A DNA stretch of 64,000 bases from JBBRHQ01 sp963720735 (GCA_963720735.1 CAVRGL010000001.1:682001-746000), one strand, 5' to 3'. Shown: positions 48,803 to 59,205, counted from the first letter of the stretch. Program-made: numbers and translations. Notes: generated by a model from the letters alone, not told the origin.

Positions 48803-49449
48803 GCGAGGCGCCGCCCAGCGTGGTGATCGTCGACGACCACGCCCTCTTCCGGGCCGGCGTCCGCTCCGAGCTGGAGGGTGTGGCAGAGGTGCGAGCCGAG
48901 GCGGGTGCGGTTTCCGAGGCGGTGACAGCGATCCTCGCCGAGCAGCCCGACGTGGTCCTGGTCGACGTCCACATGCCGGACGGAGGCGGAGCCGAGGTGA
49001 TCCGGCGGGTCATCCGGGAGCGGCCCGGGCAGCGATTCCTGGCGCTCTCGGTCTCAGACGCCGCCGGGGACGTGATCGGGACGATCCGGGCCGGCGCCCG
49101 CGGCTACGTCACCAAGTCGATCTCCGGCGAGGAGCTGGCAGCGGCGATCCGGCGGGTCCGAGACGGCGACGCGGTCTTCTCGCCGCAGCTGGCGGGATTC
49201 GTCCTCGACGCCTTCCAGGGGGAGATACCGGCGGCCGAGATCGATCCGGAGCTCGACCAGCTCACCCCGCGCGAGCGCGAGGTCCTCCGCCTGATCGCCC
49301 GTGGCTACCTCTACAAGGAGATCGCCCGCCAGCTCGAGATCTCACCGCGAACCGTCGAGGCTCACGTCAGCGCCGTGCTGCGCAAGCTGCAGCTCTCCAG
49401 CCGCCACGAGCTGAGCCGCTGGGCCGCCGACCGCCGCCTGGTCGAGTGA
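48799..49449 (+). CDS. NarL/LuxR-family response regulator
   Basis: 216 residues. Receiver domain with the acidic pocket (IVDDH), phosphoacceptor Asp in VLVDVHMPD (about residue 55), and Lys in YVTKSI. The HTH starts with LTPREREVLRLIARG (about 154) and ends with SPRTVEAHVSAVLRKL. It forms an operon with the PspC kinase and probably controls an envelope-stress regulon. The tandem palindromes follow 2 bases after its stop. Confidence 0.93.
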   Translation: MSEAPPSVVIVDDHALFRAGVRSELEGVAEVRAEAGAVSEAVTAILAEQPDVVLVDVHMPDGGGAEVIRRVIRERPGQRFLALSVSDAAGDVIGTIRAGARGYVTKSISGEELAAAIRRVRDGDAVFSPQLAGFVLDAFQGEIPAAEIDPELDQLTPREREVLRLIARGYLYKEIARQLEISPRTVEAHVSAVLRKLQLSSRHELSRWAADRRLVE

Positions 49450-49450
49450 C

Positions 49451-49491
49451 GTGGGACCTTTCAGCCGCCATATAGGCGCTTCAAAGGTCAC
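49451..49491 (+). repeat. Palindromic repeat family C, copy 1
   Basis: Starts GTGGGACCTTTCAGC and ends GCGCTTCAAAGGTCACC; GGACCTTT pairs with the AAAGGTC arm. Immediately follows the response-regulator stop. Confidence 0.7.
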
Positions 49492-49517
49492 CCCCAGGCC
49501 GCCGCGATTCCGAGGAC

Positions 49518-49558
49518 GTGGGACCTCAGCTGCCACATAGGCGCTTCAAAGGTCCCAC
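49518..49558 (+). repeat. Palindromic repeat family C, copy 2 (candidate bidirectional terminator)
   Basis: Same direction as copy 1, 67 bases on; GTGGGACCT and the AAAGGTCCCAC end form complementary arms. It abuts the M20 peptidase stop on the opposite strand, so the pair separates two convergent operons and may end both transcripts. Confidence 0.7.
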
Positions 49559-49559
49559 C

Positions 49560-50870
49560 TCAGGTGTGGCGGCGAAGGTTGGTCAGCACGTGCAGGTGGA
49601 AGCGGGTCATCTCGAGGAGGTCTGCGACCTCGATCGCCTCGTCGGCGCCGTGGGCGGCGTCCATGTAGGCGACCGGGTCGGTCGCGAACACCGGGGCGAA
49701 GCCGTAGGCGACCGTGCCGTGCTCCTTTCTCACCCAATGTGAGTCGCTGAAGCCAGGGGTGACCACCGGGAAGAGCGCCGCGCCGGGAATCCGCTCCTCG
49801 ACGTAGGACTCGCAGGCCGCGAACAGCGGTGTGTCGACCGGCGACTCGGTCCCCCCGGCGAGCGGCTCCAGCAGCTCCAGCTCGTGCGGGATCTCCCCTC
49901 CCAGTGCGCGCTCGACCTGCTCGCGGATCTCGTCGGGGCCGTCGCCCGGCAGGGCCCGGCAGTCGCAGATCACGTCGGCGAAGGGGGGAATCACGTTGCT
50001 CGGCTCGAAGGTCTGAAACCCGGTCGGGGTGATCGTCATCCTGGTCATCGCAGACATCAGCGCCCCCAGGACCGGGTTCTGTCCCGCGGCCCACTCGACC
50101 GCCCGATCGGCGTCCAGGGGCGCTGCCAGAGCCTCTAGGGCGGCGGACACCGAGGGGATCAGCCGGGGCGGCGCACGATGTCCCAGCAGCCTCTCGACCG
50201 CCCTCGCCGCGTTCCGCAAAGGGTTCTCGCCCCGGCCGGGGACCGAAGCGTGGGCGGCGCGGCCGTGGATGCGGAGCCGTAGCGAGGTGACGAGCTTCTC
50301 CCCCACCGAGACGGTGACGATCCGCCCCCCGCCGGCCAGCTCGAGCAGCGTCCCACCCCCCTCGTTGAGGGCGAAGTCGCAGCGCAGGTCGGGGCGCTCG
50401 CGGACCAGCCACGACATCCCGACGTCGGCGGTGTTTCGCTCCTCGTCGGCCTCGGCGATCAGCATCACGTCGCCGGCCGGGCGCTCGCCGCTGCGCGCAA
50501 ATGCGGCAAGCGCCACCGCCCGGGCCGCCAGCTCGTTCTTCATGTCGGTCGCGCCGCGGCCGATCAGCCGTCCGTCCCGCAGCACGCCCTCGAAGGGCGG
50601 GACCGTCCAGCCGGCGCTCGCGGCCGGCACCACGTCGGTGTGGGCCATGAACAGCAGCGACGGGCCTTCACCATCGCCTTCGATCCGTGCCACCAGGTTG
50701 AGCCTCGAGGGGTCGGGCCCGACCAGCTCGCATTCGACGCCGGCGCCGCGCAGGTAGGCGGCGAGATGCTCCGCCGCGGGGGTCTCGCGCCCCGGCGGGT
50801 TGGAGGTATCGAAGCGGATCAGCTCCCGGGTCAGTCCGACGACCTCTTCGCGGAGGTCAGGATCGCTCAT
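49560..50870 (-). CDS. M20-family metallopeptidase (ArgE/DapE/carboxypeptidase type)
   Basis: 436 residues, di-zinc exopeptidase or deacylase. Zinc ligands lie in LLFMAHTDVVP (about residue 74), RGATDMKNE, EADEERN, then the dimerisation domain (VSVGEKLVTSLRLRIHGRAAHAS) and the C-terminal metal site near FSDSHWVRKEHG. Last gene of the twelve-gene operon; its ATG lies 14 bases inside the P1 peptidase gene. In this context it would hydrolyse an imported peptide or N-acyl amino acid. The typical N-terminal RFDTSNPPG segment supports a carboxypeptidase or succinyl/acyl-amino-acid deacylase. Confidence 0.88.
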   Translation of the reverse strand: MSDPDLREEVVGLTRELIRFDTSNPPGRETPAAEHLAAYLRGAGVECELVGPDPSRLNLVARIEGDGEGPSLLFMAHTDVVPAASAGWTVPPFEGVLRDGRLIGRGATDMKNELAARAVALAAFARSGERPAGDVMLIAEADEERNTADVGMSWLVRERPDLRCDFALNEGGGTLLELAGGGRIVTVSVGEKLVTSLRLRIHGRAAHASVPGRGENPLRNAARAVERLLGHRAPPRLIPSVSAALEALAAPLDADRAVEWAAGQNPVLGALMSAMTRMTITPTGFQTFEPSNVIPPFADVICDCRALPGDGPDEIREQVERALGGEIPHELELLEPLAGGTESPVDTPLFAACESYVEERIPGAALFPVVTPGFSDSHWVRKEHGTVAYGFAPVFATDPVAYMDAAHGADEAIEVADLLEMTRFHLHVLTNLRRHT

Positions 50871-51816
50871 CGCGCGCCCGGGCGAGTCGCCGCACCAGCT
50901 CGACCGGGAAGGGCTCCTGCATGCCGCCCTCGCGGAGCTCACCGGGCTCCGCGGCGACGAGGCAGTTGTAGACCGCCTCCTGCGAGGCCTCCCAGGCGGC
51001 CGCGAAGTACGGGTTGAGCCGGTCGTCGGGGACCACGGGGCCGGCCGCGGTCGAGAAGGCGAGGCCGATCTCCCCCGACCCCTCACCACCGTAAGAGCCG
51101 GCCCGGGCGAGCCCGAGCAGCGGCCGCATCGCCAGGCGCCGCAGCTGATGGGCCGCGAGGGGTGCGTCGGTCGCGCAGACGGCGATGCAGGACCCCGCGG
51201 TCGGGCTCCTGCGCCGGGTCGGCTCGAGGTTCGTGCCGAGCAGGTCGAGCCGCTCGCGGTCGCCGAAGTTGCAGAGCAGCAGCACCCCGACGTGGTGCTC
51301 GCCGACCGCCCGCGAGGCCGTGCCGATCCCGCCCGGGAACTCGAAGCACATCATCCCCGTGCCGGCCCCCACCGTCCCTTCCTCGACCTCCTCGCCGAGC
51401 GACGCGAGAGCCCGCTCGACGTCCTCGGTGACCACGGTGCGCGAGTCGGCCCTCCAGCTGTCGTCGCACTCGCCGACGATTGGGAGGACGACGCCCTCCG
51501 GCCCGCCCCCGGCGGCGAGCATGGCGGCGTGGTGGACGGCGCCGACCGCCAGCGATCCGCAGAGGTAGACCGGCGTCTGCAGGGTTCCCCGCTCGTCGAT
51601 CTCGATCTTTCCGGTGAGCTCGCCCATCCCGTTCAGCACCGCGGTCCCGGCGGGCACCGGGACGGCCGGCGGGGCCACCACGGTCACTCCGGTCGGCTCA
51701 CCGCTGCCCGCCTGCGCCTGCCCGACCCGCACCCCCGCCACGTCGGTGATCGCGTTGCGGGGGCCGGTGGCGATCCGCCCCACCGGTCCCGCGATCTCCC
51801 GCCAGCGCTCAGCCAT
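50857..51816 (-). CDS. P1-family peptidase (DmpA/BapA type, N-terminal nucleophile)
   Basis: 319 residues. Family P1 enzymes (L-aminopeptidase D-esterase DmpA and beta-peptidyl aminopeptidase BapA) self-cleave before a serine that becomes the nucleophile. Here the site is TAGSCIAVCATDAPL (Ser at about residue 208), with the alpha-subunit landmarks DVAGVRVGQ, VLNGMGELTGKIEIDERG and the EEGTVGAGTGM loop. BapA-like members release N-terminal beta-amino acids, and this fits an operon that degrades a beta-amino acid. D-aminopeptidase or other amidase activity is equally possible from sequence alone. Overlaps the ATPase gene by 8 bases. Confidence 0.87.
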   Translation of the reverse strand: MAERWREIAGPVGRIATGPRNAITDVAGVRVGQAQAGSGEPTGVTVVAPPAVPVPAGTAVLNGMGELTGKIEIDERGTLQTPVYLCGSLAVGAVHHAAMLAAGGGPEGVVLPIVGECDDSWRADSRTVVTEDVERALASLGEEVEEGTVGAGTGMMCFEFPGGIGTASRAVGEHHVGVLLLCNFGDRERLDLLGTNLEPTRRRSPTAGSCIAVCATDAPLAAHQLRRLAMRPLLGLARAGSYGGEGSGEIGLAFSTAAGPVVPDDRLNPYFAAAWEASQEAVYNCLVAAEPGELREGGMQEPFPVELVRRLARARDERS

Positions 51817-52788
51817 CGCCGGCTTCGACCGCAGCGGGCGCGAGGTTGGGATCGTGCAACAGGCAGGCCGCCGCCTGGTCGCGCCCGCCGGTCGCGATCA
51901 GCGGCGGGTCGACCCGGTCGCAGGGCTCGAAGCGCCGCGGGCAGCGCGGGTGGAAGCGGCAGCCTGTGGGCACGTCCGTTGCGTCGGGGAGCTCGCCGCC
52001 GAGCAGCTCGCGTTTTCCCCCGCCACCCGCGGTCGGCACGGGGATCGCGTCGACCAGGGCCTGGGTATAGGGATGGCGGGGCTGCTCGATCACGTCCACC
52101 GCGGTTCCCTGCTCCACGACCCGCCCCAGGTACATCACCGCGAGGCGGTCGCAGAGCGACCAGGCGAGGCTGAGATCGTGGGTGATGAACAGCAGCGATA
52201 GCCCCCGGCGCTTCTGCAGCCCGCCGAGCACGGTGAGAATCTGGGCCCGGACCGAAGCGTCGAGCATCGAGACCGGCTCGTCGCAGATCAGCCCCTCGGG
52301 CTCGAGCACCAGCGCCGCAGCGATCGCCACCCGCTGGCGCTGACCGCCGGAGAGCTGGTGCGGGTAGCGGCGCCCGAAGCGCTCCGGATCGAGCCCGACG
52401 TCCTCGAGCGCCCGCCGCACCCTCCCATCGTGCTCCGCCCGCGGCACCTTCTGCACGATAAGCGGCTCGGCGACGATCGAGCGCACCCGCTGGCGCGGGT
52501 TGAGCGTCTGGTAGGGGTCCTGGAAGATCATCTGCACGCGTCGCCGCAGCTCCCCCACCCCGGCCTTGCCCTCGACCTTGCCGCCGCGCAGGGTCAGCTC
52601 CCCGGCCGCGGGCTCGACCAGGCCGAGCAGCGCCCGGGCCAGGGTCGACTTGCCACAGCCCGACTCGCCGACCACGCCGAAGATCTCGCCCGGCATCCAT
52701 TTGATCGAGATCCCGTCCACCGCCCGCGTCACGCCCCTGCGCACCTTGAATTGCACCGCGAGGTCGCGGACCTCCATCAGCGGCTCGC

Positions 52789-52792
<4 letters not shown>
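51809..52792 (-). CDS. Peptide ABC transporter ATP-binding protein (DppF/OppF-like)
   Basis: 327 residues. Walker A GESGCGKSTLARALLGLVEP (about residue 44), Q-loop IFQDPYQTLNPRQRV, signature LSGGQRQRVAIAAAL, Walker B LICDEPVSMLDAS and the C-terminal oligopeptide/dipeptide domain with RCPRRFEPCD and four cysteines. ATG 52792 overlaps the stop of the sister ATPase; a longer in-frame N-terminus would be Arg-rich and lie inside that gene. Confidence 0.93.
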
Positions 52793-53798
<1,006 letters not shown>

Positions 53799-53802
<4 letters not shown>

Positions 53803-54707
53803 TGCTGCTCCCGCAGGCGCGGGTTGACGTGCTCCTCGAGCATGTACCCGAGGATCGAGACCGCCAGCACCAGGACGGTGATGCAGAGGCCCGGAGGGAT
53901 CACGTACCACCAGGCGCCGGCGCTGGGCGCCCCGGCGTTGAAGGCATTCTCGAGCATCGTGCCCCAGGAGATCCTGGTCGGGTCGCCGAGTCCGAGGAAG
54001 GCGAGCGCTGACTCGGAGAGGACCGCGACGGCGACGATCAGCACCGTGTTGGCGAAGATCAGGGGCAGCGTGTTGGGGAGGATGTGGGTGCGGATGATGT
54101 AGCCGTCGCCCGCCCCCAGGGCACGGGCGCGCTCGACGAAGGCCCGCTCGCGCAGGGTCAGCACCTGGGCGCGGACGATCCGCCCCGTCCCCGCCCACGA
54201 GGTGAGGCCGATGACCGCGATCAGCACTCCGAGCGAGGGGCTGAGCAGCCGGGCGAGGACGATCATCAGCGGCAGGGTCGGGATCACCAGGAACCAGTTC
54301 TCCAGCGGGTCGAGGATGCGGTCCGTCCAGCCGCCGAAGTAGCCGCCGGCCAGCCCGACCGCCGCTCCCAGCACCGCCGAGATCAGCGCCGCGGAGAAGC
54401 CGACGATGATCGAGACCTGCGCCCCGACCAGCAGCTGCGAGAGGACGTCGGAGCCGAACTCGGTCGTCCCCAGCGGATGATCTGCGCTGATCCCCTTCAG
54501 CACCTGGAGGCTCGAGGCGTTGGGGTCGTCCGGAGCGATCAGGCTGCCGAAGATCGCCATCAGGACGAACAGCGCGACAACGCCGAGGCCGATCCGACCG
54601 CGCCAGGTGTGCAGGAAGAGCTCGCGGACGCTGCGCTCGGCAGCCGGGCTTCCCGCAGGGGCGACCACGGGCGTTCCCGGGTCCGGCGGTGTCTGCACCT
54701 CGGTCAC
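53799..54707 (-). CDS. Peptide ABC transporter permease (DppC/OppC-like)
   Basis: 302 residues, about six helices. Characteristic N-terminal segment FLHTWRGRIGLGVVALFVLM, the HPLGTTEFGSDVLSQLLVGA motif, and the coupling loop ERARALGAGDGYIIRTHILP. The GTG start overlaps the DppB stop (GTGA). Partner of DppB in the membrane channel. Confidence 0.93.
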
Positions 54708-55672
54708 TTCGACTGCACCCGCGGGTCGAGGTAGAAGTAGAGGCAGTCGGCGGCGAGGTTGGCGAGGATGACGCCGGCCGAGAAGATCAGGAACGTCCCC
54801 TGGAGCACCGGGAAGTCCTTGTTGTTGATCGCGTCGAAGCTGAGCAGCCCGAGGCCGGGCCAGGAGAACACCGTCTCGATCGTTATCGCCCCCCCGACCA
54901 CGGCACCGAACTGGATGGCGGAGAGAGTTACTAGCGGGAGTAGCGCGTTGGGGACTGCGTGGCGGCGGACCACCCGCTCCCAGGGCAGTCCGATCGCCCG
55001 TTTCACGGTGACGAAGTCCTCGGTCAGCACGTCGACCATCGAGGAGCGCATGATCAGGAAGTACTGGCCGAGCAGCATCAGGGTCATCGCCGTCGCGGGC
55101 AGGACGAGGTGGTCGGCGACATCGACGGCGTTATCGAAGAAGCTCGAGAACTCGACCCCGGGCGTCACCTGCTGCCCGGCCGGGAAGATCGGGATCTCGA
55201 CCGCGAAGAGGATGATCAGGATGATCCCGATCCAGTACTCCGGCGCCGCGTAGGTGAACAGGCTGAAGCTGAGCAGGCCGTCATCGGTGCGCTTGCCGCG
55301 CCGCGTCGCGGCGATCACCCCCATCCATGATCCGATCAGGGTCGCCAGCAGCGTGCCGGTGCCGACCAGCAGCAGCGTCCACGGCAGCGCGTCCTTGATC
55401 TCGTCCCAGACCGCGCGCCGGGACGTCTGGCTGGTGCCGAAATCGAGGCGCAGCGTGTCTCCCACGTAGTCGGCGAACTGGCCGAGCAGCGGCTTGTCGA
55501 GCCCGTACTGGGCGCGGATCCTCTCGACCGCCTTCGGGGTTGCGCGGGGCACGTGGGCGAGCTGCGTCGTCGGGTCGCCCATCACCCGGAAGAGGAAGAA
55601 GTTGAAGACGACGACGAAGGCGAAGGTGAGCAGCGCCGCCGCCGCCTTGCCCGCCAGCCAGCGACCGCTCAT
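54704..55672 (-). CDS. Peptide ABC transporter permease (DppB/OppB-like)
   Basis: 322 residues. DppB-type features: an extracytoplasmic loop with RIRAQYGLDKPLLGQFADYV and LDFGTS, helices, the coupling loop TVKRAIGLPWERVVRRHAVP, and the terminal GDP-like PRVQSK tail. Starts 10 bases after the binding-protein stop. Confidence 0.93.
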   Translation of the reverse strand: MSGRWLAGKAAAALLTFAFVVVFNFFLFRVMGDPTTQLAHVPRATPKAVERIRAQYGLDKPLLGQFADYVGDTLRLDFGTSQTSRRAVWDEIKDALPWTLLLVGTGTLLATLIGSWMGVIAATRRGKRTDDGLLSFSLFTYAAPEYWIGIILIILFAVEIPIFPAGQQVTPGVEFSSFFDNAVDVADHLVLPATAMTLMLLGQYFLIMRSSMVDVLTEDFVTVKRAIGLPWERVVRRHAVPNALLPLVTLSAIQFGAVVGGAITIETVFSWPGLGLLSFDAINNKDFPVLQGTFLIFSAGVILANLAADCLYFYLDPRVQSK

Positions 55673-55682
55673 CCTTGGCGCC

Positions 55683-57515
55683 TCACTCCTCCAGCTCCAG
55701 CGGCTCGCCCTTGCGCCGCCGTGAGCGGACGATCAGGAACACTGCGCCGGCTGCGACCACGACGATCGCGGCGATCACGATCCCGGTGCTGCTGCCTCCG
55801 CCGCTGGTGTCGGCGCTGGTCGGGGTGATCGTCACCAGCGGCTGGTAGCCGACCTGCTCGCAGATGATGTCCCCGGTCTTGTCCTGAGGGCACTGCGGGC
55901 TGACGTTGCCGATCCTGTCGGTCCGGTAGGCCTGCAGGTTGGGGTCGTAGGTGAGGACCAGGTAGGGCAGGTCGCGCTGGCTGATCGCGATCATCTTCTT
56001 GATCGTCGCCCGGCGCGCCGCGGTGTCGAACTGGGTCGACTGCTTCTCGTAGAGGCGGTCGTAGGTCGGGTTCGAGAAGAACGAGTCCGACGAGTTGCCG
56101 ATCTCCCCGGTGGTCAGCAGGCTGAGCAGGAAGCTCGGGTCGTAGGGGTCGCCGCCCCAGCCCCAGATGAAGGTGTCGAAGTCGGGCGCCGGCTTGCCGT
56201 TCTGTGTCTGGGTGGTCAGCTCGGTCAGCTTGTCGGTGCTGACCACCTGGACGTTGAAGTCGACGCCGATCGCCTTCGCCTCCTCGGCGACCAGCTTCGC
56301 CGCCTGGATGTTGTACGGCGACTCGGAGCGCACGTAGAGGTTGAAGGAGAGGTCGTTGCCGTTCTTCGAGCGCACCCCGTCCCCGGACCGCGTGTAGCCG
56401 GCGTCGTCGAGGATCTTGTTCGCCTTGGCGACGTCCAGGGGATAGTCCATAGCCGGCTTCTGGAAGAACGACTTGTAGAAGGTCGGCAGCAGCCCCTGCC
56501 CGATGAACGAGGTGCCCCGGGCGGCGATCTCGTTGATCCGGTTGCGGTCGACCGCGTACCCGATCGCCTGCCGAACCGCGCGGTCCTGGACCGCCGGGTT
56601 GAACTTCGCGTCGGGGCAGTTCTTCTTCGAGCAGAGGTTGAAGGCCAGCTCGGTGAACGCCGGAGTGCTGCTGCGGAAGGTGTCGATGTTCGGCTCGTTG
56701 CCGAGCGACTCGAAGGTCGACGCCTGGACCTCGAGGTCGAGGTCGATCTCGCCCAGCTGCAGGGCGCGCTCGACCGCGTCCTGGCTGCCGTAGGTGTAGA
56801 ACTGGATCTCGTCGAACTTCGGCTTCGCCCCGCGCCAGTGCGGGTTCTGCTCGAGGGTGAGCAGCTTCCCGCGCTCAAAGTCGGTGACCACGAATGGGCC
56901 GCTGCCCACCAGCGGCATCTGCGGCTGGTAGGAGCCGGTCAGCTTGCTCACCGGGATCTTGCCCCAGATGTGCTTGGGGATGATGTAGATGAACAGGCCG
57001 CCGACGATCCGCGCGTCCGGCTTGCGGGTGTTGATCACCACCGTGTACGGGTTCGGCGTCTCGATCGAGGTGACGTTGTCGGTGTAGCTCGTGAACAGGG
57101 CGCCGTTCCCACCCAGCACCTCGAGCGAGTACTTGACGTCGGCGGAGGTGATCGGCTGGCCGTCGGACCATTTCGCGTTCGGGTCGAGCTTGAAGGTCAC
57201 GGTCTTGCCGCCGTTGGAGACCTTCCAGCTCTTGGCGATGCCCGGTGACGGCGAGAGGTCCTTGGGGCTGAAGTCGACCAGCAGGTCCCAGTTCATCGCC
57301 CAGGCGGTGTAGGACTCCTCGTCGAGGCCGACGAAGGGGTTGATCGTCGATGGGTTCTGGGCCCAGCCGATCTTCAGGACCTTCTTCTGGGACGCATCGC
57401 CGCTCTTCGCGGAGGTCGAGTCCTCGGCACTCGCCGGCAGGGCGATCAAGGCGACGCTCAATGCGACGATCGCGGCCAGCAGGCCCGCTGCGGTCCAGAT
57501 GCTCCTCAACCTCAT
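55683..57515 (-). CDS. Peptide-binding protein (SBP family 5) with C-terminal membrane anchor
   Basis: 610 residues. A signal peptide (about 5-30, ends LPASAEDS) has no lipobox cysteine. The family 5 core (about 45-570) contains TINPFVGLDEES, KWSDGQPITSADVKYSLE and FDTFIWGWGGDPYDPS. After a Ser/Gly linker there is a hydrophobic helix (GIVIAAIVVVAAGAVFLIV, about 580-600) and a basic tail, so the protein is tethered by its C-terminus instead of by lipid. ATG 57515 touches the S66 peptidase stop (TAATG), and GAGAGGA precedes it. Ligand unknown; the operon suggests a basic or beta-amino-acid peptide. Confidence 0.9.
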   Translation of the reverse strand: MRLRSIWTAAGLLAAIVALSVALIALPASAEDSTSAKSGDASQKKVLKIGWAQNPSTINPFVGLDEESYTAWAMNWDLLVDFSPKDLSPSPGIAKSWKVSNGGKTVTFKLDPNAKWSDGQPITSADVKYSLEVLGGNGALFTSYTDNVTSIETPNPYTVVINTRKPDARIVGGLFIYIIPKHIWGKIPVSKLTGSYQPQMPLVGSGPFVVTDFERGKLLTLEQNPHWRGAKPKFDEIQFYTYGSQDAVERALQLGEIDLDLEVQASTFESLGNEPNIDTFRSSTPAFTELAFNLCSKKNCPDAKFNPAVQDRAVRQAIGYAVDRNRINEIAARGTSFIGQGLLPTFYKSFFQKPAMDYPLDVAKANKILDDAGYTRSGDGVRSKNGNDLSFNLYVRSESPYNIQAAKLVAEEAKAIGVDFNVQVVSTDKLTELTTQTQNGKPAPDFDTFIWGWGGDPYDPSFLLSLLTTGEIGNSSDSFFSNPTYDRLYEKQSTQFDTAARRATIKKMIAISQRDLPYLVLTYDPNLQAYRTDRIGNVSPQCPQDKTGDIICEQVGYQPLVTITPTSADTSGGGSSTGIVIAAIVVVAAGAVFLIVRSRRRKGEPLELEE

Positions 57516-58507
57516 TACCGGTCCTCTCCTCGTTGTTGGTCCTGCGGCTGGGACACCGCAGCCTCTATCACTTCCAAGCTCTTCGCGTCCCCGTCGATCC
57601 TCACCTTGGCCCCGAGCGGCATCGTCGCCATGTGCTTGCCGTGCCCGACCGGGACGTTGGCGATCGCCGGGATGCCCAGCGGGGCGATCAGCTCGTCGAG
57701 CATCTCCTCGATCGAGAGGGTCGACTCGGTGAACTCCGGGATCGTCTGGGACTTCAGGTTGACGTCGGTCCCGAAGACGAACCCGGCGGCGCCGTCGAGC
57801 TTCCCGGCGCGGATCAGCTGGTTGAGCGCGGTGTCGACCAGATAGACATCGGTATTCAGGTCCTCGACCATCACCACGCAGCCTTCGGTTTCCAACTCGA
57901 ACGGGGTTCCGATGCTGGCGCTCAGCAGGGTTAGGCAACCGCCGACCAGCGGCGCCTCGGCGCTGCCGGAGCCGACGGTCAGCACGTAGGGGTTCTCGGG
58001 ATCCTCGAACACCGGCCCGAGCGGTTGCGGCTCGAAGGCGCGGTGGAACCACTTCTCGGTCTGCTCGGTGAGTCCATCCTTGTGCCTGGTGAAGCGCAGG
58101 AAGTTGGGTCCGTAGAAGGTCACCCATCCGGCGTGCGCGGCCAGCGCCAGGTGCAGGGCGGTTATGTCGCTGTAGCCGCAGACGATCCGCGGCTCGCCGA
58201 CCGCGTCCCAGTCGATCAGGTCGTGGAGGCGCGCGGCCCCGTAGCCGCCGCAGAGGGTGTGAACCATGTCGATGCCCGGCTCGCTCAGCGCCCACTGCAG
58301 GTCGGCGGCCCGCTCGGCGTCGGTGCCGGCCAGATAGCCGTGGACCTTGCGGTGGTTCGGCCCGAAGACGACCTCGTGGCCGCGCGAGGTGAAGTAGTCC
58401 GTAGCCTGCTCGATGTCCGAGCGGGTCTGCGGCGGGCTGGCCGGCGCCACCACGGCGATCGTCGCCTTCTCGGGAAGGGCCGGCGGCTTGGTCCGCTCCG
58501 CCGCCAC
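57515..58507 (-). CDS. S66-family serine peptidase (LD-carboxypeptidase/MccF-like)
   Basis: 330 residues. Family S66 has a Ser-Glu-His triad: the nucleophile is in CGYSDITALHLA (about residue 112), the Glu in VVMVEDLNTD and the His in VGHGKHMATM. The preceding CGGYGAARLHDLIDW is the usual oxyanion-side motif. The two best-known activities are cleavage of L,D-bonds in murein tetrapeptides and of the acyl-nucleotide bond in microcin C. The mid-domain length and the KWFHRAF segment recall MccF-like members. GTG 58507 overlaps the TetR stop (TAGTG). Confidence 0.86.
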   Translation of the reverse strand: MAAERTKPPALPEKATIAVVAPASPPQTRSDIEQATDYFTSRGHEVVFGPNHRKVHGYLAGTDAERAADLQWALSEPGIDMVHTLCGGYGAARLHDLIDWDAVGEPRIVCGYSDITALHLALAAHAGWVTFYGPNFLRFTRHKDGLTEQTEKWFHRAFEPQPLGPVFEDPENPYVLTVGSGSAEAPLVGGCLTLLSASIGTPFELETEGCVVMVEDLNTDVYLVDTALNQLIRAGKLDGAAGFVFGTDVNLKSQTIPEFTESTLSIEEMLDELIAPLGIPAIANVPVGHGKHMATMPLGAKVRIDGDAKSLEVIEAAVSQPQDQQRGEDR

Positions 58508-59205
58508 TACTCCCCCTCCTCGGGGTCGAGCTCGCGGGAGACGGCGCCGATCGCCTCGGTGACCAGCTCTGGCGCGGCGCCGACCGAGCCAAGCACCAGC
58601 TCGACGTGGATATCGGCGACCCGCTGCAGCGCCAGAGGCCCGGCGGGGTCGAACCAGAGCGCCACCCCGGTGCACTGCAGCAGGATCGCGTAGGTGGCGA
58701 CGTCGGCTTCGGAGACGCGCAGCGAGCCGTCCTCGAGGCCGTCACGGATCATTCCCCTGAACATCTCCTGGTAGGAGTCGCGCTTGGCGATCAGGGCCCT
58801 CCGCGGCTCCTCGGCCAGGGCCCGGATCTCGCTGTCGGTGACGAATGCAGCCCGCCGGTGGATGCCGTGATAGACGACGTGCTCCCAGACCGCGGCCGCC
58901 AGTCGCAGCGCCGGGCGGGGCTGGCGGTCGACCGCCTCCGTCACCTTCGCCGTCAGCCTCTCCATGAAGTCGTCCTGGAAGCCGACCAGGATCGACTCCT
59001 TGCCGGGATAGTGGTGATAGATGGCGGCCGGTTGGACCTCGGCCGCCGAGGCGATCGCCCGCATCGACGTCGCGTGGTAGCCGCGCCGCGCGAACAGCTC
59101 CAGCGCCGCGCGGTCGATCGCCGCGCGGGTGCCCGGCCCGCGCCGTGCCGAGGAGCGGCCGTCCTCGAGCGCCCCGCGGTCGGATATCGCCTCGGCCTCA
59201 GCCAA
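58507..59205 (-). CDS. TetR-family transcriptional regulator
   Basis: 232 residues. HTH at about residues 28-75: AIDRAALELFARRGYHATSMR divided, then IASAAEVQPAAIYHHYPGKESIL. The C-terminal ligand domain has the HVVYHGIHRRAAFVTDSEIRAL segment common in regulators of acyl-CoA or amino-acid catabolism. Most probable start TTG 59205, overlapping the end of the cleavage-enzyme gene by 8 bases. Being inside the operon, it is likely an autorepressor acting at the dyad 61474-61502. Inducer may be a CoA thioester of the pathway. Confidence 0.87.
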   Translation of the reverse strand: MAEAEAISDRGALEDGRSSARRGPGTRAAIDRAALELFARRGYHATSMRAIASAAEVQPAAIYHHYPGKESILVGFQDDFMERLTAKVTEAVDRQPRPALRLAAAVWEHVVYHGIHRRAAFVTDSEIRALAEEPRRALIAKRDSYQEMFRGMIRDGLEDGSLRVSEADVATYAILLQCTGVALWFDPAGPLALQRVADIHVELVLGSVGAAPELVTEAIGAVSRELDPEEGE

